From: Desulfuromonas sp. DDH964
Lineage (GTDB): Bacteria; Desulfobacterota; Desulfuromonadia; Desulfuromonadales; DDH964
Direction of reading: 5' to 3'
NCBI RefSeq assembly: GCF_001611275.1
Contig: NZ_CP015080.1
Span: 434,001-498,000 of the forward strand
DNA length: 64,000 nt
The stretch's first letter is position 1. Every line of letters begins with the position of its first letter. Under the pieces are notes generated by a model. It saw only the letters and a program-made list of their open reading frames with translations. It was not told where the DNA came from and ran no database searches. The position numbers were made by a program, and so were the translations under genes. This document shows, piece after piece, positions 1-8,435 of the stretch.

Positions 1-208
1 GGGCAAAGCGAGCGATATTCTTCAGCTTTTCGACTCCGAAGACATGATAGAGGGAAGAGAGGACGAAGGCGCCGGCGACCAGGCCGGTCATGTAGGGATA
101 CATGACAATCTGGATCGACCAGTAGACATATTCGTTGGGGAGGACGAAGAGGTCCTTGATTGTCCAGGCTTCGCCGTGAACCACCATTTGGGCAACATGT
201 TCGACCAT
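1..208 (-). CDS. NrfD-family membrane quinone-binding subunit, N-terminal part only
   Basis: Only the first 69 residues are visible because the gene runs leftwards off the window. Its ATG lies 2 bases after the stop codon of the ferredoxin gene before it, so the two are probably translationally coupled. The visible part has a soluble start followed by a first hydrophobic helix (IQIVMYPYMTGLVAGAFVL). NrfD/PsrC proteins are polytopic inner-membrane subunits that bind quinone and exchange electrons with a four-cluster ferredoxin subunit. The assignment rests on these residues and on the order cytochrome, ferredoxin, membrane protein, which is typical of this type of complex. The rest of the protein could not be checked. 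Confidence 0.75.
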   Translation of the reverse strand, partial: MVEHVAQMVVHGEAWTIKDLFVLPNEYVYWSIQIVMYPYMTGLVAGAFVLSSLYHVFGVEKLKNIARFA

Positions 209-210
209 GA

Positions 211-984
211 TCAGCGCACCTCCTCGTTCAGGCCAATGTAGTAGACATTCGGTTTGGTCCCGTATTCATCGCGCAGGATGCCGACGCGCTGATGCAGCAC
301 CGCCCTGGCGACGGGGTCGCGGGGATCTCTCAGGTTGCCGATGCGGCGGGCGCCAAAGGGGCAGGCCTGGGCGCAGGCCGTATTCCCGCCGTTGGAGATG
401 CGGTGGTAGCAGAAGGTGCACTTGTCGGCGACATGTTCCACCGGGTGGAAAAAGCGGACGCCGTAGGGGCAGCCCATGATGCAGTAGCCACAGCCGATGC
501 ACCAGGTGCGGTCGACCAGAACGGCGCCGTCGGCGGTCTGGTAGGTGGCGCCGACCGGGCAGACCTGAACGCAGGCCGGGACGGTGCAGTGGTTGCAGAG
601 CTTGGGGACGAAAAACGCCTGGGCGATCTCCTCATCGGCAACCTTTTTCATGCCGTCGGCGTTCTGATCGATCAGTTTGGTGGTGAAGCCATTGAGAGCG
701 CCCTTGGGGGTATCCATCAAGACCTGGCCGTCCTTGGTCATGATGTAGCGCTCGACCCAGGTGCGGGTGACGTTGGCTTCCAGCGGAATCTCGTTTTCAA
801 GCTTGCAGGCCTTGACGCAAAATCCGCAGCCGACGCATTTGTAGGTATCGACCAGGAAACCCCAGCGAAGTTCGGGGTTGGCGGCGAGGACCTCGCCGGG
901 TTCCAGGATATCCAGGGCCGAGAGGGAGAGGGCGGCGCCGGAAACAAAAACGGCCGTGCTCTTTAAAAAGTCCCGTCGTTTCAT
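211..984 (-). CDS. Tat-exported four-cluster ferredoxin-like subunit
   Basis: A 257-residue iron-sulfur protein of the DmsB/PsrB/HybA type. The N-terminus has a twin-arginine motif (RRDFLK, residues 3-8) and a hydrophobic stretch ending near LA at 33-34, so it should be exported folded to the periplasmic face. Cysteine groups for four clusters are visible: CVGCGFCVKAC at 50-60, CNHCTVPACVQVC at 130-142, CIGCGYCIMGC at 162-172, and CTFC at 189-192 followed by CAQAC at 204-208. It would wire the membrane NrfD subunit (next gene) to the tetraheme cytochrome (previous gene). The three genes are packed with gaps of 2-3 bases. The set resembles the cytochrome/ferredoxin/NrfD modules of Geobacter (Cbc-type); the exact subtype is inferred. 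Confidence 0.9.
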   Translation of the reverse strand: MKRRDFLKSTAVFVSGAALSLSALDILEPGEVLAANPELRWGFLVDTYKCVGCGFCVKACKLENEIPLEANVTRTWVERYIMTKDGQVLMDTPKGALNGFTTKLIDQNADGMKKVADEEIAQAFFVPKLCNHCTVPACVQVCPVGATYQTADGAVLVDRTWCIGCGYCIMGCPYGVRFFHPVEHVADKCTFCYHRISNGGNTACAQACPFGARRIGNLRDPRDPVARAVLHQRVGILRDEYGTKPNVYYIGLNEEVR

Positions 985-987
985 GGC

Positions 988-1458
988 TTACATCTCCTCC
1001 AGGCTCGGGTTGTGCGGATTGTGGCATTCACTGCACCCCATCTCGGCGTTGTGGGTGGCAGGATCGATGCCCGGGATGTTGTTGCGTCCGCTCGAGGGCA
1101 TGACGAGCGCGGAGTGGCAGCGAATACAGAGGTCACGGCTGCGGTCGATTGCCAGCTTCTCCGGGTCCTCCGGGTGGTTCAGGGCCGGGCCGTGGCAGTT
1201 CTCACAGGGGATCATGGCGTGTTGGGAGGCGCTCAGGCTGCCGACCTTGTCTTCGTGGCACTCATTGCAGTAATTGCTCTCCTTGTACTTGGCCGGAAAG
1301 GCTTTCCACTCCTGCTCGTTCCCCAGGCGGTGGAAGCCGAAGGTATAGCCCCTTTCCTGAACACCAAAATCCTTGGGTACATAGATTGCCCGGAACAACA
1401 GGATGGCAACGACCAGGGCGATGACCACATAGAGTGGCCTCCAGACGTGATTTTTCAC
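988..1458 (-). CDS. Membrane-anchored tetraheme cytochrome c
   Basis: A 156-residue protein with one N-terminal membrane segment (about residues 8-26) and four CXXCH heme sites at C64, C85, C111 and C142. It probably stays anchored in the inner membrane with the hemes in the periplasm. The start is a GTG, chosen because an AAAGGGG ribosome site lies 7 bases upstream. It heads a tight minus-strand operon with the ferredoxin and NrfD subunits, and should be the exit or entry point of electrons for that quinone-linked complex. A CbcS-like role in Geobacter Cbc4 is possible, but this is inferred from gene order and heme number only. Confidence 0.85.
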   Translation of the reverse strand: MKNHVWRPLYVVIALVVAILLFRAIYVPKDFGVQERGYTFGFHRLGNEQEWKAFPAKYKESNYCNECHEDKVGSLSASQHAMIPCENCHGPALNHPEDPEKLAIDRSRDLCIRCHSALVMPSSGRNNIPGIDPATHNAEMGCSECHNPHNPSLEEM

Positions 1459-2186
1459 CGCGGACCCCTTTCGATCAGATGAAATAAAAACAACGTTTCT
1501 TTGGCCAATTATTATTGCTGTTGCCGAAATGTCAATTATGGACAGGGGCGACCTGCGGCCCTGGCATCAGTCGGGAGCAATGAGAAAAAGTCAATTTATG
1601 CAATATATTATCGTAAAATGAACTACCCCGCAGCAAGCTACGGGGTATCAACAGCCTACACCCTTAGTAAAAATCGCGCAGCAAGCTGCGGGGAATTGAA
1701 CCCAACTTTTGATTAAGATTTGCTTTCTTGTTGAACTGCCGCCATGAACAGTCTAGTTGTAGACCAGTGAAGGGGTCCATATGTTCTTTGTCCAAACCAG
1801 AACCGGATCGATGCAGGTGACAAAAATAATCTTGCTATGAAAAATAATAAAAAAGTGTTATATTATGCAAACAAAAAGAAATTAACTCTGAATAATGATG
1901 AAAAATTTAGTACACGTTCTCTCGCCCGCTTAGTCTAGCAAATCTTTTCCTGATTAGCCCTAATTCTCAGCTGAGGGGCGAGAGCACCTTGGGCATCCAA
2001 TATGTAGGGGCCCCATTGTTCAATTCATCGCTACGGCTTGGGCTCTTGTAGGGGCGATCCGCATCAAGCTGAGAATCGGACCTAATCAGGAATCTTTTTC
2101 TTCGTGCAGGCAGGGTCGGAGCGAATGTGCCATTCGGGAGGCAGGAGTGATCTAGGAACCGGGTCCGAAGCAGGGAGGCTGCAGCA
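1459..2186. other. Long intergenic region between divergent genes
   Basis: 728 bases without a convincing gene, separating the minus-strand cytochrome operon from the plus-strand membrane protein. It holds a diverged copy of the dispersed two-hairpin repeat (1617-1720) and an AT-rich stretch around 1820-1920. Promoters for both sides must lie here, but I could not pick one with confidence. Confidence 0.6.
1617..1720 (-). repeat. Diverged copy of the 95-bp two-hairpin dispersed repeat
   Basis: In reverse orientation this stretch keeps the landmarks of the repeat found at 11580, 55080 and 59615. It begins AATGAA, keeps a hairpin over CCCCGCAGCAAGCTACGGGG (1627-1646) followed by TATCAA, then has a changed middle, and ends with a second hairpin over GCAGCAAGCTGCGGGG and GAATTGAACCCA. 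The hairpins are conserved while the linker is not, which is what selection on, or mobility through, the structure would give. Older than the three identical copies. Confidence 0.7.
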
Positions 2187-3995
2187 ATGGCGGAGAAACG
2201 ACAATCGCTGGAAGAGAGGGTCGTCTGGCTGGAAACGCAGGTAGGGGAGCTGAATTCCAGGCTTGCCGAGCTGGACGCCAGATATGAAAGTGGCGGGGTT
2301 GGAAAGATCAAGGCTGCTCGCCAGGTGGCTGCCGCCGATTCCGGGGATGCTTCGGAAGAGATCCTTTCCTGGGTGGGGCGGACCGCACTGTTACCGCGGA
2401 TTTCGTCGCTCTGCTTCCTGCTGGTGGTCGCCCTGGCACTGCGCACCGTGACGGACAACCAGCTGCTCGATCCCCAGATCGGATCGCTGCTCGGTATGGT
2501 CTATGCCGGCGGCTTGATCGCCTGGGGCGCCTTCAAGTATCGCCAGGCTAGCCCCCTCGCCCCGGTTTTCGCGGTAGCGGGTACCCTGCTGATGTTCAGT
2601 GTCGTTGCCGAAACCCACGCCCATTTCGACGCCCTACCCACAGTTCCGGCCTATATTATACTCGCCATCGTTGGTGCCGCCGCGGCCCTGATCAGCTACC
2701 TGAACCGGGTCGCCGCGCCGGTCTTCGCCGGTACTTTAGGCATGAGTATCGCCGGTCTCGCCATCGATTACCCGAACCCGGTCTTCCCCTATCTTGCGAT
2801 CCTGTTGCTGGCCGCGAATCTTTTCGGAGTTTACGCCACCCGCCTGCAGCGATGCTCCTGGCTGCGCTGGATTCTCCTGCTTCTCACCCTGCTGGTCCTG
2901 CAGATATGGAGCTTCAAACTGGGGATTTTTCTTGGCCGCCAGGAGTACTCCGATCTCCCCTTCGCCCTCAGCGGCTTTTTCCCGATGTTGGCGATCTTTG
3001 TCATCTTCTATCTCGGAACTGCGATTGTCGGAATCATCTGGCGAGCTCAGGACCGGGTGGCCCGCTTTGATCTGGCACTGCCGACACTGAGTTGCGGCTG
3101 GCTGTTTGTCCTCGGCCGTTATGTCGTCAATGCCGGTAATGGAAGTCCTCAGGTCCTGGGGATTGTCGCCACCCTCCTCGCCCTTGCCTTGCTGGGAATC
3201 GCTCACTGGATGGGATCCCGCCGGGACGACAAGGCGCGGGGGACGAACGCCTTTTCCCTGGCGGCTGTTGTGTTGCTCGCCATGGCGCTACCCCTCGCTT
3301 TGGATCATCCGCTGCTGGCGCTTTCCCTCCTGTCGGCTATTGCCCTGGGGCTGACCTGGGTCGCCCAGCGCTGGGAGAGCGGGGGGGTGCGGGTTACCTC
3401 GTATTTGCTCCAGTTCTATGCCTGTGGTGCCCTGGTCATGGAGTTGCAGGGGACCGAAGTTGCCACCCCTTCGGCACTCAGTGCCCTGGCGGCAGGCGCT
3501 CTGGCCTGTATCGGACTCTGGCATTTCCGCTGGGTACGGACCCATCTTCCCGCGGCCGAGTCCCTCGTCTTTTCCCGTTTTGACAAGGAAGACCGGAGCG
3601 CGATCCTGTTATTGCTGGCGGCGCTTGTCAGCGGCTTTTTCACTTTGCGGGTCGGCATCTATCAGGCCATGCGGGTTTTTCACCTCGAAGGCCCCGGGGC
3701 CTTTGGCTGCTACCAGAGTGTGCTGATCAATCTCTCGGCGATTATCCTGATGGCAATGGCGCTATGGCGGGATAACAGGGAATTACGCAATGTCGCGATT
3801 CTTGTGACCCTGGTCGGTGGGGCAAAAGTCTTTTTTGGGGACCTGCTGGGGGCCAAGGGTGTCCCCCTGGTGCTCAGTGTCTTCTCCTTTGGCCTGGCGG
3901 CGGCGGTGGATTCAATCGTGCTTGGGCGCTGGCAAAAGTCCGCAAGTGGCGAGCAGGAGCCGACCGCAGAGAGTCAGACGGTGGCCGAAGCTTGA
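2187..3995 (+). CDS. Large polytopic membrane protein with N-terminal coiled coil (DUF2339-like)
   Basis: A 602-residue protein. Residues 1-30 look like a short coiled coil (heptad-like, LEERVVWLETQVGELNSRL), followed by a charged linker. From about residue 65 to 585 it is almost entirely hydrophobic helices, well over ten segments, with short polar loops and a charged C-terminal tail. This layout resembles DUF2339 predicted membrane proteins, whose function is unknown. It stands alone: long AT-rich spacers lie on both sides. The start ATG follows a GGGAGGCTGCAGCA ribosome site. I do not recognise a transport or enzyme motif; family assignment is tentative. Confidence 0.6.
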   Translation: MAEKRQSLEERVVWLETQVGELNSRLAELDARYESGGVGKIKAARQVAAADSGDASEEILSWVGRTALLPRISSLCFLLVVALALRTVTDNQLLDPQIGSLLGMVYAGGLIAWGAFKYRQASPLAPVFAVAGTLLMFSVVAETHAHFDALPTVPAYIILAIVGAAAALISYLNRVAAPVFAGTLGMSIAGLAIDYPNPVFPYLAILLLAANLFGVYATRLQRCSWLRWILLLLTLLVLQIWSFKLGIFLGRQEYSDLPFALSGFFPMLAIFVIFYLGTAIVGIIWRAQDRVARFDLALPTLSCGWLFVLGRYVVNAGNGSPQVLGIVATLLALALLGIAHWMGSRRDDKARGTNAFSLAAVVLLAMALPLALDHPLLALSLLSAIALGLTWVAQRWESGGVRVTSYLLQFYACGALVMELQGTEVATPSALSALAAGALACIGLWHFRWVRTHLPAAESLVFSRFDKEDRSAILLLLAALVSGFFTLRVGIYQAMRVFHLEGPGAFGCYQSVLINLSAIILMAMALWRDNRELRNVAILVTLVGGAKVFFGDLLGAKGVPLVLSVFSFGLAAAVDSIVLGRWQKSASGEQEPTAESQTVAEA

Positions 3996-4077
3996 AACAA
4001 CATGGTGCGCCAACGGGGATTAAAAATATAAAATTTGAGGGATTAAATAAAAAATTAATATTTAATCCTTTTTCATA

Positions 4078-4107
4078 TTGACAGGCCTGCCGGGGTGCTG
4101 CTATTGT
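4078..4107 (+). promoter_or_regulatory. Candidate sigma70 promoter for the small membrane peptides
   Basis: TTGACA at 4078-4083 and TATTGT at 4102-4107 are separated by 18 bases, about 105 bases upstream of the first small peptide gene. The -35 box is perfect and the -10 box matches 4 of 6 positions. Confidence 0.45.
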
Positions 4108-4213
4108 CTGTATTAAAAGAGGCAAATAACAGAAACATAATTAAAATCAGCCAAGTGTTGTTTCGGGGGCGCCTCCGCCGGAACAGCTCACAACCCCAGC
4201 AGAGAGGTGACTT

Positions 4214-4357
4214 ATGACTACCGAATCTCGTTTCATGGATGTCGCGAAAACCGGTTATGTCCTTGGCCTTCTTGGTGTCGTCGGTATTTTCGCAACGATC
4301 AGTGCGGTTTTGATTGCCTGGCCGGCGCTTGCCTACCTGGGGTCCAAACTTTTCTAA
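4214..4357 (+). CDS. 47-residue single-span membrane peptide (paralog of 4462-4617)
   Basis: A short gene with a clear ribosome site (AGAGGTGA) before the ATG. The product has a polar start (MTTESRFMDVAKTGY), one hydrophobic helix and the ending AWPALAYLGSKLF. The second small gene, 104 bases downstream, encodes the same pattern: FATISAVLIAWPALAYLG here against FAAISAVLLAWPALAYLG there. They are plainly paralogs. I do not recognise the family. Single-span peptides of this size are often accessory subunits of respiratory membrane complexes, and both genes sit among quinone-linked multiheme cytochromes, but that role is inference. Confidence 0.75.
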   Translation: MTTESRFMDVAKTGYVLGLLGVVGIFATISAVLIAWPALAYLGSKLF

Positions 4358-4368
4358 TATCCTTTGCT

Positions 4369-4394
4369 AACAGGGGGCCGTTGGGCCCCCTGTT
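4369..4394 (+). other. Strong hairpin between the two small peptide genes, no U-tract
   Basis: AACAGGGGGCC (4369-4379) pairs perfectly with GGCCCCCTGTT (4384-4394) around a GTTG loop. No run of T follows, so it is not a standard intrinsic terminator. It could set the ratio of the two messages or protect the upstream mRNA end. Confidence 0.6.
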
Positions 4395-4461
4395 ATGGTC
4401 CGTCAAAATCCTTGAATCCATAGATATGGATAAATACCAAGCAACGAAAGGGAAGCACTCA

Positions 4462-4617
4462 ATGGAAGCCCAAGCACTCACCAGCAAAGAGGGAAAAAAT
4501 CTTGCCAGCACTGCCTACGTCCTCACGGTATTGTCGGTACTTGGCGTCTTCGCGGCGATCAGCGCCGTTTTGCTCGCCTGGCCCGCCCTTGCCTACCTGG
4601 GCGCCAAAATGATGTAA
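4462..4617 (+). CDS. 51-residue single-span membrane peptide (paralog of 4214-4357)
   Basis: The product has a polar start (MEAQALTSKEGKNLAST), one hydrophobic helix and the ending AWPALAYLGAKMM. The shared core with the upstream peptide is ISAVL(I/L)AWPALAYLG. The start was chosen at the ATG behind AAAGGGA; an in-frame ATG 36 bases earlier lacks a ribosome site. A strong bidirectional terminator follows directly. Function unknown; the conserved Trp-Pro in the helix suggests a fixed packing partner in the membrane. Confidence 0.75.
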   Translation: MEAQALTSKEGKNLASTAYVLTVLSVLGVFAAISAVLLAWPALAYLGAKMM

Positions 4618-4640
4618 GCCAGTCCGCTCTGCAGACAACA

Positions 4641-4673
4641 AAAGAGGGAGCGCCACCTGGGCGCTCCCTCTTT
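4641..4673. terminator. Bidirectional intrinsic terminator
   Basis: AAAGAGGGAGCGCC (4641-4654) pairs with GGCGCTCCCTCTTT (4660-4673). A-rich bases before and T bases after the stem let it serve both the plus-strand peptide pair and the minus-strand octaheme cytochrome gene that converge here. Confidence 0.85.
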
Positions 4674-4698
4674 CTGTCGCGGGGTCTTAACTGTTGGC

Positions 4699-5853
4699 TT
4701 ACCAGGATTTGTTGAGTTCCTGCAAAACCGCGGAGAAATCCTTGCCGACAGATTTCAGGACCGCCTGGGCATAGTCGACATTATGCACGCCCCTGGTCCC
4801 GTCGTTTTTCACCAGTTTCAGGTTGTAAAGCCCCTTTTCGTAGCGTTTCCAGGCCTCCGTGGTGTTGCGATGAACCTCGTCGGCTTTCTTCAGCGCTTCC
4901 TCGACCTCGACCCGCTGGGCCTTGATCTCCTCCAGCAGGGCACCGGTTTCCGATTCCCACATATTAAAGACCTCGACGTAGGAATCGTCATGACAACCGA
5001 GGCAGGTAGCGCCGGAGGGACGATAGGTGCCGCGTGTCACGCCGGTATGACAATCGAGACAACCGACACCGGCCTGGCGCATGATGCTTTCGTCGCCGGC
5101 CACTTCAAGCGCCCCGGTGCCGCGGTTCATGTCGAACTGGGCTTCATGGCAGACAGTGCAGTCTTGCAATTGGGGCGCAGAAGAATCTTTGTTCTCAGCA
5201 TGGCACATCAGGCAGAAGTTCATGCGATCGGTTTTGGTCATCGGATTATGAACGACGCCGAAGTGGCAATCCCGGCAAACGAACTCGAAGGACTCAATAT
5301 GGAATGAGTGGTCGAAGTGGGTCCCGCCGACAAAGGTGTCGTTCATGATGTCGGGCAGCCCCTTGCGCAGGCGGAATTCGGGATTTTTAACCGTATCGAG
5401 CAGGCGCATGTGAACCACCTGCAGGGGGAGTTTCGATTTCTCGCGGTAGCTCTTGTTCCCCTCGTCCGAGTGGCAAAAGAGGCAGTGTTCCGGTGGTACC
5501 AGCTCCGCTTTCGGGTTGGAAAGAATGGAGAGTTTCTCTTCCTTGGAAATGGTCAGCTGCATATAGGTGTCCTTGAGACCACCAAGCTTGGCTTTCATGT
5601 AGCCGAGAACGCCGGGGCGACCATGGCAGTCCAGGCAGGAGACCCCGGCTTCGGAATGCCCCGAGTGCTCCCAGGAATCGACTTCGGCGAGAGGACCGAC
5701 ACCCTGGGCCGGATGGCAAAGGGCGCAGAATTCCGGCTCCGAGGTCATGTGCAGGATCTGGATATTAATAAATCCAAAGACCAGGAAGAAACCGACCGCC
5801 AGCAGGGTGACGATAAGCAGATGGCGCTTACACCAGGCAAAGAAACGCGACAT
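4699..5853 (-). CDS. NapC/NirT-like membrane-anchored octaheme cytochrome c
   Basis: A 384-residue protein with one N-terminal membrane helix (about residues 11-31) followed by eight CXXCH sites: CALCH, CLDCH, CLFCH, CRDCH, CLMCH, CTVCH, CLDCH and CLGCH. The C-terminal quarter has no heme site and is rich in charged helical sequence, possibly coiled coil (IKAQRVEVEEALKKADEV). NapC/NirT proteins take electrons from menaquinol and give them to periplasmic partners, but usually have four or five hemes, so this is an enlarged form. The start is the ATG behind AAGAGGTAG. A longer in-frame start exists upstream but would put a polar extension before the membrane anchor. Confidence 0.85.
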   Translation of the reverse strand: MSRFFAWCKRHLLIVTLLAVGFFLVFGFINIQILHMTSEPEFCALCHPAQGVGPLAEVDSWEHSGHSEAGVSCLDCHGRPGVLGYMKAKLGGLKDTYMQLTISKEEKLSILSNPKAELVPPEHCLFCHSDEGNKSYREKSKLPLQVVHMRLLDTVKNPEFRLRKGLPDIMNDTFVGGTHFDHSFHIESFEFVCRDCHFGVVHNPMTKTDRMNFCLMCHAENKDSSAPQLQDCTVCHEAQFDMNRGTGALEVAGDESIMRQAGVGCLDCHTGVTRGTYRPSGATCLGCHDDSYVEVFNMWESETGALLEEIKAQRVEVEEALKKADEVHRNTTEAWKRYEKGLYNLKLVKNDGTRGVHNVDYAQAVLKSVGKDFSAVLQELNKSW

Positions 5854-6024
5854 GATTGCTACCTCTTTTGGAGAATTTTCTTGGCACGGTGGGATGGTTA
5901 AGATTCCACCAAGTTTGCAAAACGCCGCCAAATTACACCAGCAACTGGATTAAGGCAAGGGAAAATGCCGAAAAAATGCCCTAAAAACAGGAGGTTATAA
6001 AATATTAACCAAAAATTGCCAATG

Positions 6025-6064
6025 AAAAAGCCCCGCTGCCGAGTTCCCGGCAGCGGGGCTTTTT
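6025..6064. terminator. Intrinsic terminator downstream of the cbcL operon
   Basis: AAAAAGCCCCGCTGCCG (6025-6041) pairs perfectly with CGGCAGCGGGGCTTTTT (6048-6064), a 17-bp stem. Read on the minus strand the A run becomes the U-tract that ends the 8240-6088 transcript. Confidence 0.85.
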
Positions 6065-6087
6065 CACTTTTTGGGAATCTTCGTCGT

Positions 6088-6318
6088 CTAAATGAGCCGG
6101 CGATTTCTGAAGATGCGCATCAGCAAAACGCCAAGGATGCTGAAACAGAGGCCGACGCAGAGCAACAGGTAGCCAATGCTGCGACCATCACCCCAGCCGA
6201 AGAGGTCGCTCCCCTTGCCGAAGAGGGCGAGGGCAATGCCGCCGAAGGTAGCAATACCCCCAATAATGTAGGTGGCGAAGGAGAGATAGGCAAGACCGAG
6301 ACCTGAATGGGGATTCAT
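6088..6318 (-). CDS. Small two-span membrane protein following cbcL
   Basis: A 76-residue protein with two hydrophobic segments (about residues 9-34 and 47-66) and a basic C-terminus (RIFRNRRLI). It lies 71 bases after cbcL on the same strand and before a shared terminator, so it is probably co-transcribed with it. It may be a small accessory subunit that stabilises the cytochrome b part of CbcL; that is inferred from position only. I do not recognise its family. Confidence 0.65.
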   Translation of the reverse strand: MNPHSGLGLAYLSFATYIIGGIATFGGIALALFGKGSDLFGWGDGRSIGYLLLCVGLCFSILGVLLMRIFRNRRLI

Positions 6319-6389
6319 CGTTGGCTCCTGAGTTCTCCGGGGGAAGGGCGGCGGACCCTTCCCCCGGATTATTCACCGTTGGAAAAGGG

Positions 6390-8240
6390 CTAGTGACTAC
6401 CGCTCATAAAGGCGACCACCATCATCAGCAGGCAGGCGATGCCGGTAAAGAGGGCAATAAACCCAAATCCCTTGAAGAAGAAGTCGTAGATTACGCCACT
6501 GGTCTTGGGGGCGACGTGGTTTTCAATAACGCCCTCGTCCTGGTAGCGTTGCCACTGGGCACCGCGTTCCTCGATAAATTCCTCCTTGGAGATCTGCCCA
6601 TTGAAGATGACAAAATCCATGGGGAATTTCTCCGGCCGCCCGTGGGTATTGAAAAAGTGGACGGTGAAGATAAAGCCGGTAGCGAGCAGGGCTTCATCAC
6701 TGTGAACGATGGTTGCCACGTTGAACATCCAGCCCGGCAGAAATGCGCCGAATAGCTCAGGGAACCAGAGCAGCAGGCCGGAGCCGCCGATGGCGAACAT
6801 ACCCCAGAAGACGGCAAGGAAGTCGAATTTTTCCCAGTAGGTCCAGCGCTCGAAGGTCGGTTTTTCACCCCGGAAGAGGAACCATTTGATCATTGCGGAG
6901 ACGTCCCGGATGTCGCGGAAGTTGGGACAAAGGGAATCGGGGCCGAACAGGCGCTGCAGGAAGTTCCCCTTGATGTCCTTGCGGAAGAAGAGGAAGTCGA
7001 CGCTGAGCATCATGGCGCCAAAGAAGTAGTAGAAGGTCAAGATGGCGCAACCGCGATGCAACAAGCCGGCATAGTAGGTGCCGCCGTAGAAGGACATCAG
7101 AACCTTGGCCCAGTGCTGATCACTGAACTTCAGGGGGAGTCCGGTCAGGGAAAGCCCGAGGAAGCTGATGATGACGGTCAGGTGGAGGATGATATGGCGT
7201 TTCTGGAAACGGAGGTACTGCTTGCCGCCATCCTCGATGTGATGGGCATGCCCCTGGTGCAGGAGCCGTTGCTTTTCACGGTTCTCAACGAAGCCGCGGA
7301 ACATCCAGAGCAGGGTGTGGACCCAGAAGACGGCAAAGGTGCCGACCAGGAGGCCGACCATCCCCTTGAAGGTCCAGTAAAGGATCGGGAATTTCTCGGC
7401 GTCACTGTAGTCGCCGTGGGAATAGTACTTGGCAAAGAGCGGGGTCGAATTGGGATGGCACTTGGAACAGGTTTTGACCAGGTTGCCCGGGTTGACACTC
7501 GAATCGGGGTTCGCGGCCGGAAGGACATTATGGGAGGTGTGGCAATCGGCGCAGCCGGCCACCTTCTCGGGGAAGCCGAGGCGGTAGTTCTTGCCGTGGT
7601 AGCTCTCCATGTAGGTTTTGACGGCGACCTGGAAGACGCCGTTGCGCTCCATCATCTCCTGGTCGGCGTGGCACTTGAGGCAGACCTCGGTGTGGAAGAG
7701 GCGGTTATCGTGGGAGGTCGGGTCCCCCAGGGGTTTGATCTCGTGGAGACCATGGCAGTCATTGCAGGCCGCTGAATCCTGGTTGCCGGCCGCCAAGGCT
7801 TCACCGTGCACCGATTTCTGGTAAACCATTTCGCCGTCGTGGCACTGGAGACACTTGGCGACGACCTTGCGCTTGTCCCCCTTCCAGTAGGTGTGCATGT
7901 GAATATCGGTGTGACAATCGGCGCAGCCGACATCATTCATCATGTGAACGCTGGCATAATGCTCAGCGGTCTCTTTCTTGTGACAGCGGACGCAGTTGAC
8001 CGGTCCCGGCATCAACTCGCCATCCTCGTGTTTGGCCAGGTCGGTGACTTCGACGTGACAACTGGTACAGGCGTTTTTCCCGTGGACCGAATTGGCAAAA
8101 TTTTCCGGCGTCACGACGTCCTCGTGGCAGCCGAGGCAGGTCGCCGGGTCAATGGCCATTCCCTTTTCCGCCAGCACAGGGCTGCTGAAAAAGGCCAACA
8201 TGACAAGGACTAGAAAGGCACGAACAGAATTCTGTAACAT
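6390..8240 (-). CDS. cbcL: CbcL-type nine-heme cytochrome c fused to a di-heme cytochrome b
   Basis: A 616-residue protein. A signal peptide (about residues 1-24, cut near VLA-EK) is followed by nine CXXCH sites at C35, C58, C83, C106, C130, C159, C187, C230 and C258. From about residue 290 to 610 comes a membrane part with several helices and histidines placed as in cytochrome b561/HydC-like proteins (QKRHIILHLTVIISFLGLSL, LLHRGCAILTFYYFFGAMML, FIFTVHFFNTHGRP). This combination is the hallmark of CbcL, an inner-membrane menaquinol oxidoreductase that Geobacter needs for reducing extracellular acceptors of low potential. It forms a two-gene unit with the small membrane protein downstream. Good family match; the role in this organism is inferred. 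Confidence 0.88.
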   Translation of the reverse strand: MLQNSVRAFLVLVMLAFFSSPVLAEKGMAIDPATCLGCHEDVVTPENFANSVHGKNACTSCHVEVTDLAKHEDGELMPGPVNCVRCHKKETAEHYASVHMMNDVGCADCHTDIHMHTYWKGDKRKVVAKCLQCHDGEMVYQKSVHGEALAAGNQDSAACNDCHGLHEIKPLGDPTSHDNRLFHTEVCLKCHADQEMMERNGVFQVAVKTYMESYHGKNYRLGFPEKVAGCADCHTSHNVLPAANPDSSVNPGNLVKTCSKCHPNSTPLFAKYYSHGDYSDAEKFPILYWTFKGMVGLLVGTFAVFWVHTLLWMFRGFVENREKQRLLHQGHAHHIEDGGKQYLRFQKRHIILHLTVIISFLGLSLTGLPLKFSDQHWAKVLMSFYGGTYYAGLLHRGCAILTFYYFFGAMMLSVDFLFFRKDIKGNFLQRLFGPDSLCPNFRDIRDVSAMIKWFLFRGEKPTFERWTYWEKFDFLAVFWGMFAIGGSGLLLWFPELFGAFLPGWMFNVATIVHSDEALLATGFIFTVHFFNTHGRPEKFPMDFVIFNGQISKEEFIEERGAQWQRYQDEGVIENHVAPKTSGVIYDFFFKGFGFIALFTGIACLLMMVVAFMSGSH

Positions 8241-8379
8241 GATGAACTCCTCCCTGAATTAAAAATCTTGGAACTTATAGCATTAACTTTGCCGAATTAG
8301 CAATAATAAATTAATCCAGGTTTCAATTTTGCCGGGCCCGCAGATTTCAGGGGTCCGCCATGGAACGGGAAGATAAAAA

Positions 8380-8406
8380 AAGGCGCATCCGAAACGGATG
8401 CGCCTT
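8380..8406 (-). terminator. Intrinsic terminator of the atp operon
   Basis: AAGGCGCATCCG (8380-8391) pairs with CGGATGCGCCTT (8395-8406). On the minus strand the stem is followed by seven T. The operon therefore ends after atpE, and the F1 genes must be elsewhere. Confidence 0.88.
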
Positions 8407-8435
8407 GCGTGCCCTGAAACTGGTTGGTGAGCAGC

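Noticed and set aside
1501-1716. A 71-codon plus-strand frame in the intergenic region
   Set aside because: Much of it is translated dispersed repeat, and it has no ribosome site.
4369-4394. Hairpin as intrinsic terminator of the first small peptide gene
   Set aside because: There is no T run after the stem, so it is listed only as a hairpin.
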